Notes: generated by a model not told the origin, from the sequence alone. DNA of 64,000 nt from Streptococcus parasuis (GCF_021654455.1 NZ_AP024276.1:124001-188000); one strand, 5' to 3'. Positions 55,301 to 63,463 are shown, numbered from the stretch's first letter. Numbers and translations: made by a program.

Positions 55301-56305
55301 ATGAAATTTACAGGATCAAGTGTTGAAGAAGCTATTCAAAATGGCTTGGTAGAGTTAAATATTCCTCGGAAGAAAGCACATATTACTGTAGTTGCGCGTG
55401 AGAAAAAAGGCTTCCTCGGTTTTGGGAAAAAACCAGCTATTGTTGATATTGATGTCATCAATGAGACAACGGTAGTGAAAGCTAATCAAAAAGCTGTTCG
55501 TGGAGTTCCAACTGAAATTAATGAGTTGAATGAGCCAGTTAAAAGTGTCTCAGAAGCGACGATTGACCTAGGAAAAGTTGTTGCAGCTGTTAAAGAATTT
55601 GAAAAATCTGGACAAACGCTTGAAGAGGATATCAAGGCTCAGATTTTAAAAAATGAAAAAGAGGCAACTACAATTCTGGAAGAGACAGGTCGCATAGAGA
55701 TTTTACCAGAAGAGCTGCTTCATCCATCATCTGCAGATCAGCTTATCGATGAAACAATTCAAGACCAACCTGCTACCACAAATCAAAGTGAATCAACTTC
55801 TGAATTTGCTGATATTGATATTAAGGTGGAATCACAGTATGACATTGAACAAGTTGTAGCTGAAGTGTCAGAATATGTTCAAGAAATCTTGGATGATATG
55901 GATGTAGAGGCTCGTATCGAGACAAGTCACAATAGACGAACTATTAACATTCAAGTCGATACAAACGAGCCTGGTCGTGTCATTGGTTATCATGGTAAAG
56001 TATTAAAAGCCTTGCAACTCTTAGCACAAAACTTTTTGTATAATCGATATGAACGTAATTTCTATATCACTATCAATGTGAATGACTATGTAGAACACCG
56101 TGCAGAGGTACTACAGGGATATGCTCAAAAACTGGCAGAGCGTGTGATAAGCGAGCAAGAAGCTTATCATACAGATCCTATGTCTAGTAATGAGCGCAAA
56201 ATAATCCATCGCATCATTTCAAAAATGGATGGATTGACAAGCTATTCAGAAGGTAGCGAGCCTAATCGATACGTTGTCGTAGACATCGAAGGAAATCGTG
56301 ATTAA
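55301..56305 (+). CDS. khpB: RNA-binding protein KhpB (Jag)
   Basis: 334 aa. The N-terminal Jag domain has GLVELNIPRKKAHITVV and GFLGFGKKPA, followed by an acidic linker. The C-terminal half carries a KH-type domain with GRVIGYHGKVLKALQ (near 226) and an R3H domain with HRAEVLQGYAQKLAERV and the RxxxH of ERKIIHRI. In streptococci KhpB works with KhpA to bind RNA and affect cell division. AGGAG lies before the ATG. Confidence 0.94.
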   Translation: MKFTGSSVEEAIQNGLVELNIPRKKAHITVVAREKKGFLGFGKKPAIVDIDVINETTVVKANQKAVRGVPTEINELNEPVKSVSEATIDLGKVVAAVKEFEKSGQTLEEDIKAQILKNEKEATTILEETGRIEILPEELLHPSSADQLIDETIQDQPATTNQSESTSEFADIDIKVESQYDIEQVVAEVSEYVQEILDDMDVEARIETSHNRRTINIQVDTNEPGRVIGYHGKVLKALQLLAQNFLYNRYERNFYITINVNDYVEHRAEVLQGYAQKLAERVISEQEAYHTDPMSSNERKIIHRIISKMDGLTSYSEGSEPNRYVVVDIEGNRD

Positions 56306-56422
56306 TTATCAAATGTTTAAAGAGAGGATGAAGTGTTCCTCTCTTTTTATTAAATATGAAGAAAAATATTTGTTCCGATTGGCTGATTTTTGGATTCTTG
56401 GTGAAAAGTCAGTCAGAACACC

Positions 56423-56451
56423 TTGACAAATAGTTTAATTTCTTATAAAAT
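56423..56451 (+). promoter_or_regulatory. rpmH promoter
   Basis: TTGACA (56423-56428), 17-bp spacer, TAAAAT (56446-56451). It gives a leader of about 65 nt. Confidence 0.85.
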
Positions 56452-56524
56452 AGATTGGTATGTTTAGTAACTGATCAAAACTAGCCGGCTAAACGAATAC
56501 GAAAATCTAGAGGAGGTATTCATC

Positions 56525-56662
56525 GTGAAACGTACTTTTCAACCAAGTAAAATCCGTCGCGCACGTAAACACGGTTTCCGTAACCGTATGGCAACAAAAA
56601 ATGGCCGTCGTGTGTTAGCAGCTCGTCGCCGTAAGGGACGTAAAGTGCTTACTGTAGCGTAA
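56525..56662 (+). CDS. rpmH: Ribosomal protein L34
   Basis: 45 aa from GTG 56525, with AGGAGG at 56512-56517, 7 nt upstream. The sequence [18 protein letters not shown] and the run RRRKGRKVL at the C-terminus are L34. It lies downstream of the rnpA-yidC-khpB block with its own promoter. Confidence 0.95.
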   Translation: MKRTFQPSKIRRARKHGFRNRMATKNGRRVLAARRRKGRKVLTVA

Positions 56663-56675
56663 TTGATGAACAAGA

Positions 56676-56708
56676 AACCAGCAGAAACTCGAGTCTGCTG
56701 GTTTTTCT
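56676..56708 (+). terminator. rpmH terminator
   Basis: AACCAGCAGA (56676-56685) pairs with TCTGCTGGTT (56694-56703) around a short loop, followed by a T-run. The convergent lipid kinase gene ends 4 nt later. Confidence 0.88.
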
Positions 56709-56711
56709 TTC

Positions 56712-57593
56712 TTAATAGTAAATGGAAATGTGAGAAGGGAGTACTTTGACATGGATAGGAAGATGATCCCCCTCGTCACCGTCAATATTTATTTGCAAAT
56801 CACCGTCGGTGATTGAGATTTTCCCTTCTGTGAAGGTTTCGTAACCTAGACTGGATGACTCTTCTGTAACCCCTTTTATTAATTGAGGGATAGCAGATAC
56901 TGTGTCTAGAAAATGACTGTCCTTTAGATAAACTAAGTGGAGTAAGCCATCATCTACCTTGGCATTCGGTAGTAGTGTCTCGAATCCACCGATTGAATTG
57001 GTTAATCCGATTATCAGCGTTGAAGAAGTGATAATTTTTGAAACGTTATTCAACTCTACTTCAAATTGGTAACTTTGGTTATTAACTAATTCTTTTACCC
57101 CATTTATAAAATAAGCTAACTTACCAAATCGTGTCTTCTCTTCAGGAGATACATCATTAATTCCTTGAGGGATGGCACCAATTGCGGCGACATTCATAAA
57201 GTAACTATTATTGACCTGTCCGATATCAAGGGGGCGCTTTCGAGAAGAATCGAATTGAGCAATTGCGGTTGCTGGATCTAAGGGAATGCCCAATGCTCTG
57301 GCTAAGTCATTTACTGTACCTAAGGGGAAGAATCCGAAGGTTGGTCGGTAAGGTTCATTAGCAAGGCCGCTAATTCCTTCATTGACGGTGCCATCACCAC
57401 CCATAACAAATACACTATCAAATTTTTCTTGGGCAGCCTCTTTAGCGTAGCGAGTAGCATCGCCAGCTTTTTTAGTTTCTTTGACCACAACACAATCAAA
57501 AAAGTTTTCTAGCTTCTCTTTGGCCAGTTTTTGGAATTCTGGTGCTTTTTCGCCACCAGAACTAGGATTAACAACTAACAAAGCTTTTTTCAT
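56712..57593 (-). CDS. Diacylglycerol/sphingosine-type lipid kinase
   Basis: 293 aa. The DAGK catalytic domain shows VNPSSGG at the N-terminus and the glycine-rich GGDGTVNEGISG loop (near residue 62) for ATP binding, followed by the FFPLGTVNDLARAL segment. It belongs to the YegS/BmrU/DgkB group. Such enzymes phosphorylate diacylglycerol or related lipids in membrane lipid recycling. A weak start region precedes the ATG (AGGAG at 57600). Confidence 0.92.
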   Translation of the reverse strand: MKKALLVVNPSSGGEKAPEFQKLAKEKLENFFDCVVVKETKKAGDATRYAKEAAQEKFDSVFVMGGDGTVNEGISGLANEPYRPTFGFFPLGTVNDLARALGIPLDPATAIAQFDSSRKRPLDIGQVNNSYFMNVAAIGAIPQGINDVSPEEKTRFGKLAYFINGVKELVNNQSYQFEVELNNVSKIITSSTLIIGLTNSIGGFETLLPNAKVDDGLLHLVYLKDSHFLDTVSAIPQLIKGVTEESSSLGYETFTEGKISITDGDLQINIDGDEGDHLPIHVKVLPSHISIYY

Positions 57594-57742
57594 AGCGATT
57601 CTCCTACTGATTTTTATGATATTATTTATTATACAATTTTTTACATAGCAGATGCAACTAACCGCTTCCTTATTAGTTAACGTACAGGTGGAAAAATGGT
57701 ATACTACTTAGTAGTTTGAAAGAGGAGCTTATAAAAAAGAGA

Positions 57743-58525
57743 ATGGTAACTATTTTTGACACCCACACCCACCTCAACGTTGAACAGTTTGACGGTCGGG
57801 TCCAAGAAGAATTAGACTTTGCCAAGGAGATGGGGGTCACCCTCCACAATGTGGTCGGTTTTGACCGTGCAACCATTGACAAGGCTATGGAGCTTGCTGA
57901 CCAGCATCCCGAAATCTATCTGACATTGGGTTGGCATCCGACAGAGGCTGGCACCTATGACGAGGAAGTAGAAAGCTACTTGCTTGATGCACTCAAACAT
58001 CCCAAGGTCATTGCCCTGGGGGAGATTGGGCTGGACTACTACTGGATGACGGCAGATAAGGAAACTCAGGCTCGTGTTTTCAAGCGACAGATGGAGCTGG
58101 CCAAGCAGTTGGACTTGCCCTTTGTGGTTCATACTCGCGACGCTCTGGAAGATACTTACCAGATCATCAAGGAAGTCGGCGTCGGTCCGCGTGGAGGCAT
58201 CATGCACTCCTTCTCTGGAACGCTGGAGGAGGCTCAGGCCTTCATGGACTTGGGGATGCACATCTCCTTCTCGGGAGTAGTGACTTTCAAAAAAGCTGTC
58301 GAACTTCAAGAAGCGGCGCAGACATTGCCCCTAGAAAAAATCCTGGTCGAAACGGACGCACCCTACCTGGCGCCTGTTCCTAAGCGTGGTCGGGAAAATC
58401 GTACCGGCTACACCCGATATGTGGTGGAAATGCTGGCCCAGCTTCGCAACCAATCGGTCGAAGAAGTGGCGAGAGCGACCTACGAGAATGCAAGGAGTTT
58501 GTTCAGAATTGACTCAGAAAATTAA
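57743..58525 (+). CDS. tatD: TatD-family metal-dependent DNase
   Basis: 260 aa. FDTHTHLN (metal His-x-His, residues 5-10), GEIGLDYY (near 94, Glu ligand), VVHTRDA (near 129) and VETDAPYLAP (near 205) are the TatD signature. Start is the ATG at 57743; the longer frame to 57716 is upstream of it. It degrades DNA in quality control. It overlaps rnmV by 17 bp and is its operon partner. Confidence 0.93.
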   Translation: MVTIFDTHTHLNVEQFDGRVQEELDFAKEMGVTLHNVVGFDRATIDKAMELADQHPEIYLTLGWHPTEAGTYDEEVESYLLDALKHPKVIALGEIGLDYYWMTADKETQARVFKRQMELAKQLDLPFVVHTRDALEDTYQIIKEVGVGPRGGIMHSFSGTLEEAQAFMDLGMHISFSGVVTFKKAVELQEAAQTLPLEKILVETDAPYLAPVPKRGRENRTGYTRYVVEMLAQLRNQSVEEVARATYENARSLFRIDSEN

Positions 58526-59075
58526 GATACAAGAAGTCCTCGTTGTCGAGGGAAAGGACGATACGGCAAACTTGAAGCAGTTTTACGAGGTGGATACCTA
58601 CGAAACAAGAGGCTCTGCCATATCAGACCATGACTTAGAACGCATCGAGAAACTCCATGACCTGCGGGGCGTCATTGTCTTTACTGACCCAGACTACAAT
58701 GGCGAGCGGATTCGGAAGATGATTATGCAGGCCATTCCCACGGTCAAACACGCTTTTTTACAGCGGGACGAGGCTATACCTAAGTCCAAGACAAAAGGGC
58801 GGTCCTTGGGCATTGAGCACGCCAGCTTTGAGGACTTGGAAAAGGCCTTAGCAGGTGTGCGTGGTCATTACGATGACGAAAATAACTTTGACATTAGCAA
58901 GTCAGACCTGATTCGCTTAGGCTTACTGATGGGGGGCGACAGTCGTAAGCGGAGGGAGTATCTGGGAGAAAAACTCCGGATCGGCTACTGTAACGGCAAA
59001 CAACTCCTCAAACGCTTAGAACTGTTTGGGATAAGTCTGGCGGAAATGGAAGAGGCTATGGGGGAGTATGAATAA
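58509..59075 (+). CDS. rnmV: Ribonuclease M5
   Basis: 188 aa from TTG 58509, with the N-terminal Toprim domain: VLVVEGKDDTANLKQ (near residue 10) and FTDPDYNGERIR (near 57). RNase M5 matures 5S rRNA. It overlaps tatD. The usual downstream neighbour is rsmA, but here 3.5 kb of accessory genes (59076-62587) separates the two. GC content is clearly higher than that of the following retron. Confidence 0.93.
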   Translation: MTQKIKIQEVLVVEGKDDTANLKQFYEVDTYETRGSAISDHDLERIEKLHDLRGVIVFTDPDYNGERIRKMIMQAIPTVKHAFLQRDEAIPKSKTKGRSLGIEHASFEDLEKALAGVRGHYDDENNFDISKSDLIRLGLLMGGDSRKRREYLGEKLRIGYCNGKQLLKRLELFGISLAEMEEAMGEYE

Positions 59076-59229
59076 AGCGGGAACTGTCAGCTGGCTTCTG
59101 TTCTTATACGTATAGTATCTCTATTTTTATTGGATAAAACGCAGAAGGCCAAATATATATTTAAATCAATTCCAAAAAAGGTATAGAGTACATTTAATAA
59201 ATGTAGTAGATTAAGAAAAAGAATTATGG
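59076..59229. other. Gap between rnmV and the retron RNA
   Basis: Low-GC sequence without a supported ORF. Marks the entry to the accessory island. The retron promoter lies at its end. Confidence 0.5.
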
Positions 59230-59235
59230 TACAAT
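59230..59235 (+). promoter_or_regulatory. Retron RNA -10 box
   Basis: TACAAT (59230-59235) lies 6 nt before the a1 segment at 59242. A weak TAGATT lies 17 bp further upstream. The predicted start agrees with the 5' end of the msr. Confidence 0.55.
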
Positions 59236-59241
59236 ATCTGT

Positions 59242-59431
59242 GCGTATGATTAGATTTTTGACTTGTGTGTTCGCAAGAATTAACAAAAAGGTTACACGGT
59301 GTTTAGCTCACTCAAGTGCCCCTTCAGAGAAACGAAAGTCAATCCATTAGTGGAATAAATGTTTATAGTAGTTTTTAGGCTATTTTCGGAATTATTTTCA
59401 TACTTTCGTTCGCGTAAGAGTTTTCATACGC
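59242..59431 (+). ncRNA. Retron msr-msd noncoding RNA
   Basis: The a1 end GCGTATGA (59242-59249) is complementary to the a2 end TCATACGC (59424-59431). A TTAG after a1 (59250-59253) offers the candidate branch guanosine at 59253. Two msr stems include CTTGTG/CGCAAG near 59264. The msd is bounded by AACGAAAGT (59331-59339) and ACTTTCGTT (59402-59410), a 9-bp stem with a long apical part. The RT gene begins 31 nt after a2. Order a1-msr-msd-a2-RT is the retron layout. Exact ends and the cDNA are not proven. Confidence 0.85.
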
Positions 59432-59462
59432 TTTTTTGTTGCATTAAGGGATAATAAGTTAG

Positions 59463-61430
59463 ATGAATAGATTAAAGCAGGTAACTAATAAAGATGATTT
59501 TGCTAAACTTCTTGGCTTTAAAAATAGCAGATACATTAATTATGTGCTGTATTGCATAGGGACAGACAAGTTATATAAGGAGTTTGAGATTCCCAAAAAG
59601 AATGGAGGAGTACGGATTATTTGTGCCCCCAAACCAGAGTTGAAACTTTTGCAGAAAAAACTAGCATATGTTTTGTGGGATTGTTTTGTAGATGATTTAT
59701 CATCAAAATCAAAAGAAAAAAATTATAAAATACCTATGCTATCACATGCATTTGAAAAGAATAAGAGTATTATTACAAATGCTCAAGCCCACAGAAACAA
59801 AAAATATATTTTAAATGTTGATTTAAAAGACTATTTTGAAACTTTCAATTTCGGTAGAGTAAGAGGTTTTTTCATAAAAGATAAAGATTTTCAAGTATCT
59901 CCTGAAGTCGCAACAGTTATTGCACAAATCGCTTGTTATCAAGGAAAACTTCCTCAAGGGGCTCCCTCATCCCCTATTATTACGAATTTAATTACTAGAA
60001 TTCTTGATTATCGTATTGTCAAAATTGCTAAGAAATATCGATTTACTTATACTAGGTATGCAGATGATTTGACTTTTTCGACTAATCGTAAATTATATTC
60101 TAATAAACTGAAAGCTACCAAAGAATTAGATAAATTTTTGGAAGAGCTTGAAAAATTAATTGTTTCTTCAGGATTTGAGATAAATTCGAAAAAGACAAGA
60201 CTGAGCGATGCCATGCAACGTCAGGAAGTTACGGGTCTAATTGTCAATAAAAAACTTAATGTAAAGCGGGAGTATATTAAAAATACTCGCGCGATGGCTT
60301 TTAAATTATATAAAGATGAAAAATTTGAAATTGATGGAAAACAGGGAACGATTGAACAGTTGACAGGTCGCTTTGCATTTATTTTTCAAATCGATCAATA
60401 TAATAACTATCTTTTGTACAAAAAATCATTGGTTGAGAATAGCCTAAATTCTCAAAAAAATCTTTTGGGGAGGAACCTGTCAAAAAAATCAGATTCTAAG
60501 TATTACTGGAAATATATTTTTTACAATAGAGATTTAAGGAAAGAATTATTTTACAATAAGCAACACAAAACTTATAACCTTCCCAAAGAGTTCTATGCTA
60601 TTAGTAAGGAAGATAAGAAAAACTATATGGCTTTCTTCGATTCTAAAGAAAAAGAATATAAAAAGTTTCTATTTTATAAATATTTCTACGGAAACAGTAA
60701 CCCTATTATAGTGCCTGAAGGAAAAACAGATCCCAGATATATAAAAGCGGCTTTAAAGAATCTGTATCTAAAGTACCCTGAGTTAATTAAGAAAAGTGGG
60801 AATAAATTTATATTTGAAATTGATTTTTTAAAACACAGTAATACGATAGAGTATCTTTTCAATGTTCCAGAGGGTGGTCCAGGTTTTCAGTATTGGTATA
60901 ATTATTTTTCTGATAAGAAGGATTTTCCAATGTCAGATAAAGAAAAGTTATTATATCCCAATTACATAGAATATTTCTACAATCAAACCTCAGCGCATCC
61001 GAAAAAACCAACAATATTTTTATTTGATAATGAGCCATCAGGCAATCCGCTTTATGCTTTTGTGAATTACGCAAAAGATTTAGAAATAAGCTCCTCTAAT
61101 CTGAATCAGATTAGAGGAAGCAGCTTTTCTAAAATTGTAAAGAAGAATAGTCTATATATTATGGCTACTCCATTGATAAAAAATTGGAATCAGGGTACGT
61201 CATCTGATATAGAGGACCTGATAGTTTCCAATGACAAAAATATAGAACCTATACAAAATTTTATGAAAATAAATAAGATTGACTCACTTAATGTACTAGA
61301 TGTAAAAAAACACAAAGAGATCTTTTCTAAATTTGTGCTAAGAAATTTTAACAAATTTGATTTTACGGCATTTATTCCTTTATTGGATGGGATAAGAGAT
61401 AATATTTTAGATTATAAAATGAAAAAATAA
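59463..61430 (+). CDS. Retron reverse transcriptase fused to a Toprim-like domain
   Basis: 655 aa, about twice the size of a bare retron RT. NAQAH (106-110) fits the retron region X motif NAxxH, catalytic D120 lies in VDLKDYF, PQGAPSSP at 164-171, YADD at 199-202, and VTG (256-258) fits region Y. The C-terminal half, from about 330, has VPEGKTDPRYI with E419 and FLFDNEPSG with D522/E524, plus SSDIEDLI: a Toprim-like metal site (Glu, then DxE in place of DxD). The RT would make msDNA, and the fused nuclease-like part would be the effector. Strongly AT-rich against tatD/rnmV/rsmA, pointing to transfer. Weak ribosome site AAGGG. Confidence 0.93.
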   Translation: MNRLKQVTNKDDFAKLLGFKNSRYINYVLYCIGTDKLYKEFEIPKKNGGVRIICAPKPELKLLQKKLAYVLWDCFVDDLSSKSKEKNYKIPMLSHAFEKNKSIITNAQAHRNKKYILNVDLKDYFETFNFGRVRGFFIKDKDFQVSPEVATVIAQIACYQGKLPQGAPSSPIITNLITRILDYRIVKIAKKYRFTYTRYADDLTFSTNRKLYSNKLKATKELDKFLEELEKLIVSSGFEINSKKTRLSDAMQRQEVTGLIVNKKLNVKREYIKNTRAMAFKLYKDEKFEIDGKQGTIEQLTGRFAFIFQIDQYNNYLLYKKSLVENSLNSQKNLLGRNLSKKSDSKYYWKYIFYNRDLRKELFYNKQHKTYNLPKEFYAISKEDKKNYMAFFDSKEKEYKKFLFYKYFYGNSNPIIVPEGKTDPRYIKAALKNLYLKYPELIKKSGNKFIFEIDFLKHSNTIEYLFNVPEGGPGFQYWYNYFSDKKDFPMSDKEKLLYPNYIEYFYNQTSAHPKKPTIFLFDNEPSGNPLYAFVNYAKDLEISSSNLNQIRGSSFSKIVKKNSLYIMATPLIKNWNQGTSSDIEDLIVSNDKNIEPIQNFMKINKIDSLNVLDVKKHKEIFSKFVLRNFNKFDFTAFIPLLDGIRDNILDYKMKK

Positions 61431-61465
61431 TAGCAAATGTCAATAGAAGCAAATTGCCGATTAAC

Positions 61466-61494
61466 TTGACAATCTCGCTTAAAAAGCCTACAAT
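61466..61494 (+). promoter_or_regulatory. Promoter of antisense RNA
   Basis: TTGACA (61466-61471), 17-bp spacer, TACAAT (61489-61494), reading plus strand, towards the toxin's 3' end. Confidence 0.8.
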
Positions 61495-61500
61495 AAAAAC

Positions 61501-61635
61501 AGAAAGGTCCTCAAGTTTTCACTTGAGGACCAATAGGACCGTTTTAAAGACGGGACGGATTTGCAGATAACAGAAAAACCGCTACTTACAGACCGGTCAA
61601 AGTTGGAAGTGCGGTTTTACTGTTTATTTTTTTCG
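61501..61635 (+). ncRNA. Candidate antisense antitoxin RNA of a type I system
   Basis: Starts about 61501 after the promoter. Its 5' stem is the 11-bp GGTCCTCAAGT/ACTTGAGGACC hairpin (61506-61531), which in the minus sense is the toxin mRNA terminator. It ends at a hairpin AAAACCGC (61575-61582) with GCGGTTTT (61611-61618) and a T-run. It overlaps the toxin stop codon (61624-61626) and its 3' UTR on the opposite strand, so it can pair with the toxin mRNA. This resembles TxpA/RatA and BsrG/SR4 geometry. Confidence 0.75.
61506..61531 (-). terminator. Toxin mRNA terminator
   Basis: On the minus strand the GGTCCTCAAGT/ACTTGAGGACC stem (GAAA loop) is followed by TTTCTGTTTTT. It lies about 93 bp after the toxin stop codon. 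Confidence 0.75.
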
Positions 61636-61707
61636 TTGAAATGTTAAAATAGCCAGTAAAAGAATGCCAAAGTTTATCATTAGCTCAATCGCTTCGTAAA
61701 CTGACAT
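61624..61707 (-). CDS. 27-aa holin-like membrane toxin (type I)
   Basis: The ORF encodes MSVYEAIELMINFGILLLAILTFQRKK. It has a single hydrophobic helix with a basic end, typical of the putative holin-like toxin (Hol_Tox) group of small membrane toxins in Firmicutes. AAAGGTGACC lies upstream in a suboptimal position. The start is inside a short upstream ORF (61685-61738) in another frame with a much better ribosome site, so toxin translation may be coupled to it. Antisense RNA overlaps its 3' region. Toxicity is inferred. Confidence 0.8.
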   Translation of the reverse strand: MSVYEAIELMINFGILLLAILTFQRKK

Positions 61708-61738
61708 CGACGGTCACCTTTCTAAGGAGTTGTGCCAT
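61685..61738 (-). CDS. 17-aa leader ORF overlapping the toxin start
   Basis: ATG at 61738 with CAGGAGG 7 nt upstream opens a frame (MAQLLRKVTVDVSLRSD) that ends inside the toxin frame. Its stop TGA (61687-61685) lies about 20 nt into the toxin gene. This geometry recalls Mok-Hok coupling. It may not make a functional peptide. Confidence 0.5.
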   Translation of the reverse strand: MAQLLRKVTVDVSLRSD

Positions 61739-61895
61739 GGCCTCACCTCCTGAATCAGATTTCCGTCCCGCCTTCGGAACTTCCCTACACTAGATTAATT
61801 CGGAAAACAACAAGCATTTTGTTCCGCCTTTTTAAAATAAAAGGCAAAAAAATGAGAAACACACATAAGAATCGCTAAAGAGTTGTACAAGAAGT

Positions 61896-61924
61896 TTGAC
61901 AACTCTTTTTTTCTATGCTATAGT
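61896..61924 (+). promoter_or_regulatory. Promoter and dyad operator of YefM-YoeB-like pair
   Basis: TTGACA (61896-61901), 17-bp spacer, TATAGT (61919-61924). GAGTTGT (61880-61886) and ACAACTC (61899-61905) form a dyad over the -35, a plausible antitoxin operator. A start near 61930 gives a short leader. Confidence 0.75.
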
Positions 61925-61953
61925 AAGCCTAGAAACGATGAGAGGTATTGCTT

Positions 61954-62214
61954 ATGGAAGCTATTGTATATTCCCATTTTCGAAATCACTTAAAGGACTA
62001 TATGAAAAAGGTAAATGACGAGTTTGAGCCTTTGGTCGTGGTTAATAAAAATCCAGAAGAAGATATTGTTGTACTCTCAAAGAGCGAGTGGGATAGTTTA
62101 CAAGAAACCCTCGCTGTTGCTCGGAACACTTATCTGTCTCAAAAAGTTTTGCGTGGTATGGCTCAAGTCAAAGCAGGGCAAACCCAAGAACGCCATCTGA
62201 TAGAGGCAGACTAG
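61954..62214 (+). CDS. YefM/Phd-type antitoxin
   Basis: 86 aa from ATG 61954 (GAGAGG upstream); the frame start at 61948 is two codons earlier. YSHFRNHLKDYMKKVNDEFEPLVVVNK and DIVVLSKSEWDSLQETLAV are the Phd/YefM pattern of a short DNA-binding N-terminus. The C-terminal 25 residues form the toxin-neutralising tail. It should bind the dyad at 61880-61905 and neutralise the next-gene toxin. The stop codon is 1 nt before the toxin ATG. Confidence 0.92.
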   Translation: MEAIVYSHFRNHLKDYMKKVNDEFEPLVVVNKNPEEDIVVLSKSEWDSLQETLAVARNTYLSQKVLRGMAQVKAGQTQERHLIEAD

Positions 62215-62215
62215 C

Positions 62216-62473
62216 ATGGGAATCCATTTTACAGAGGATGCTTGGGAAGACTATCTCTACTGGCAGGGTCAGGATAAGAAAACACTGAAGAGAATCAATA
62301 AGATTATCAAGGATATGCAGCGACATCCTTTTGAAGGCATTGCCAAACCAGAACCTTTGAAGTATGACTATCAAGGTGCCTGGTCAAGAAAGATTGATGC
62401 GGAAAATCGGTTGATTTATATGGTGGAGGCCGACCAGTTGTATATCTTGTCGCTAAAGGACCATTATGGGTGA
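62216..62473 (+). CDS. YoeB-type RelE-superfamily mRNA interferase
   Basis: 85 aa. The YoeB family is shown by FTEDAWEDYLYWQGQDKKTLKRINKIIKD, HPFEGIAKPEPLKYDYQGAWSRKID, and the C-terminal ILSLKDHYG with the catalytic His-Tyr ending. It cleaves mRNA on the ribosome. It is translationally coupled to the antitoxin. A dyad operator suggests autoregulation of the pair. Confidence 0.93.
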   Translation: MGIHFTEDAWEDYLYWQGQDKKTLKRINKIIKDMQRHPFEGIAKPEPLKYDYQGAWSRKIDAENRLIYMVEADQLYILSLKDHYG

Positions 62474-62587
62474 GAGTAGAAGAAACTGAGATAAAAGATG
62501 CAGATAATCAAACTGACTAAAATTGATTTTGTTGCCTCGCTGTCTATCTGAAGCTTGCCTAGAAATAAAAAACAAGAAAGAACACAC

Positions 62588-63463
62588 ATGAGAATCGCAG
62601 ACAAAAACGTTACTCGTGCCGTCCTTGAACGCCACGGGTTTACCTTTAAGAAATCCTTCGGTCAGAACTTTTTGACCGATACCAATATTTTACAGAAGAT
62701 TGTGGACACGGCAGAGATTGACCGAAATGTCAATGTCATCGAGATTGGTCCTGGAATCGGGGCCTTGACCGAGTTTTTGGCGGAAAATGCCGCCGAGGTC
62801 ATGGCCTTTGAGATTGATGACCGCCTGATTCCAATTTTGGCGGACACCTTGGGTCGCTTTGACAATGTGACTGTGGTCAACCAAGACATCTTGAAGAGCG
62901 ACCTACAGACCCAGATTCAGAATTTCAAAAATCCTGACCTACCTATCAAGGTCGTGGCCAACCTGCCTTACTACATCACCACACCCATCCTCATGCACCT
63001 GATTGAGAGCAAGATTCCCTTCAGCGAGTTCGTGGTTATGATGCAGCGAGAGGTGGCCGACCGCATTTCTGCCGAGCCAAACACCAAGGCCTACGGTAGC
63101 CTGTCCATTGCGGTCCAGTACTACATGACTGCCAAGGTGGCCTTCATCGTGCCTCGGACCGTCTTTGTGCCCGCACCAAACGTGGACTCCGCCATTCTCA
63201 AAATGGTCTGCCGTGACCAACCCCTGGTGAGCGTCAAGGATGAAGAATTCTTCTTCCGGGTGTCCAAGGCCAGCTTTGTGCACCGCCGCAAGACCCTGTG
63301 GAACAACCTGACCAACCATTTCGGCAAGTCCGAAGAGGTCAAGGACAAGCTGACGCAGGCACTTGGCATGGCAGAGCTAGAAGCCAGTGTCCGTGGAGAA
63401 GCACTTTCTATGGCTGACTTCGCGCGTTTGTCTGATAGCCTCCAGGAAGTTGGCTTATCATGA
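62588..63463 (+). CDS. rsmA: 16S rRNA dimethyladenosine transferase
   Basis: 291 aa from ATG 62588; the TTG/upstream frame to 62555 is not used. The N-terminal [13 protein letters not shown] is typical of KsgA/RsmA, followed by the SAM motif [10 protein letters not shown] (near 52) and the NLPYY catalytic motif (near 126). It methylates A1518 and A1519 of 16S rRNA. In streptococci it normally follows rnmV. Codon use is GC-rich compared with the island before it. Its stop overlaps the next pseudogene start by 2 nt. Confidence 0.94.
   Translation: MRIADKNVTRAVLERHGFTFKKSFGQNFLTDTNILQKIVDTAEIDRNVNVIEIGPGIGALTEFLAENAAEVMAFEIDDRLIPILADTLGRFDNVTVVNQDILKSDLQTQIQNFKNPDLPIKVVANLPYYITTPILMHLIESKIPFSEFVVMMQREVADRISAEPNTKAYGSLSIAVQYYMTAKVAFIVPRTVFVPAPNVDSAILKMVCRDQPLVSVKDEEFFFRVSKASFVHRRKTLWNNLTNHFGKSEEVKDKLTQALGMAELEASVRGEALSMADFARLSDSLQEVGLS

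Noticed and set aside
59443..59462. Alternative start for the retron RT further upstream
   Set aside because: The frame has no start with a good ribosome site before 59463, and the region is occupied by the a2 end of the retron RNA.
61948..62473. Including YefM/YoeB in the retron as accessory proteins
   Set aside because: The pair has its own promoter and operator, and known retrons do not need it; treated as a separate module.
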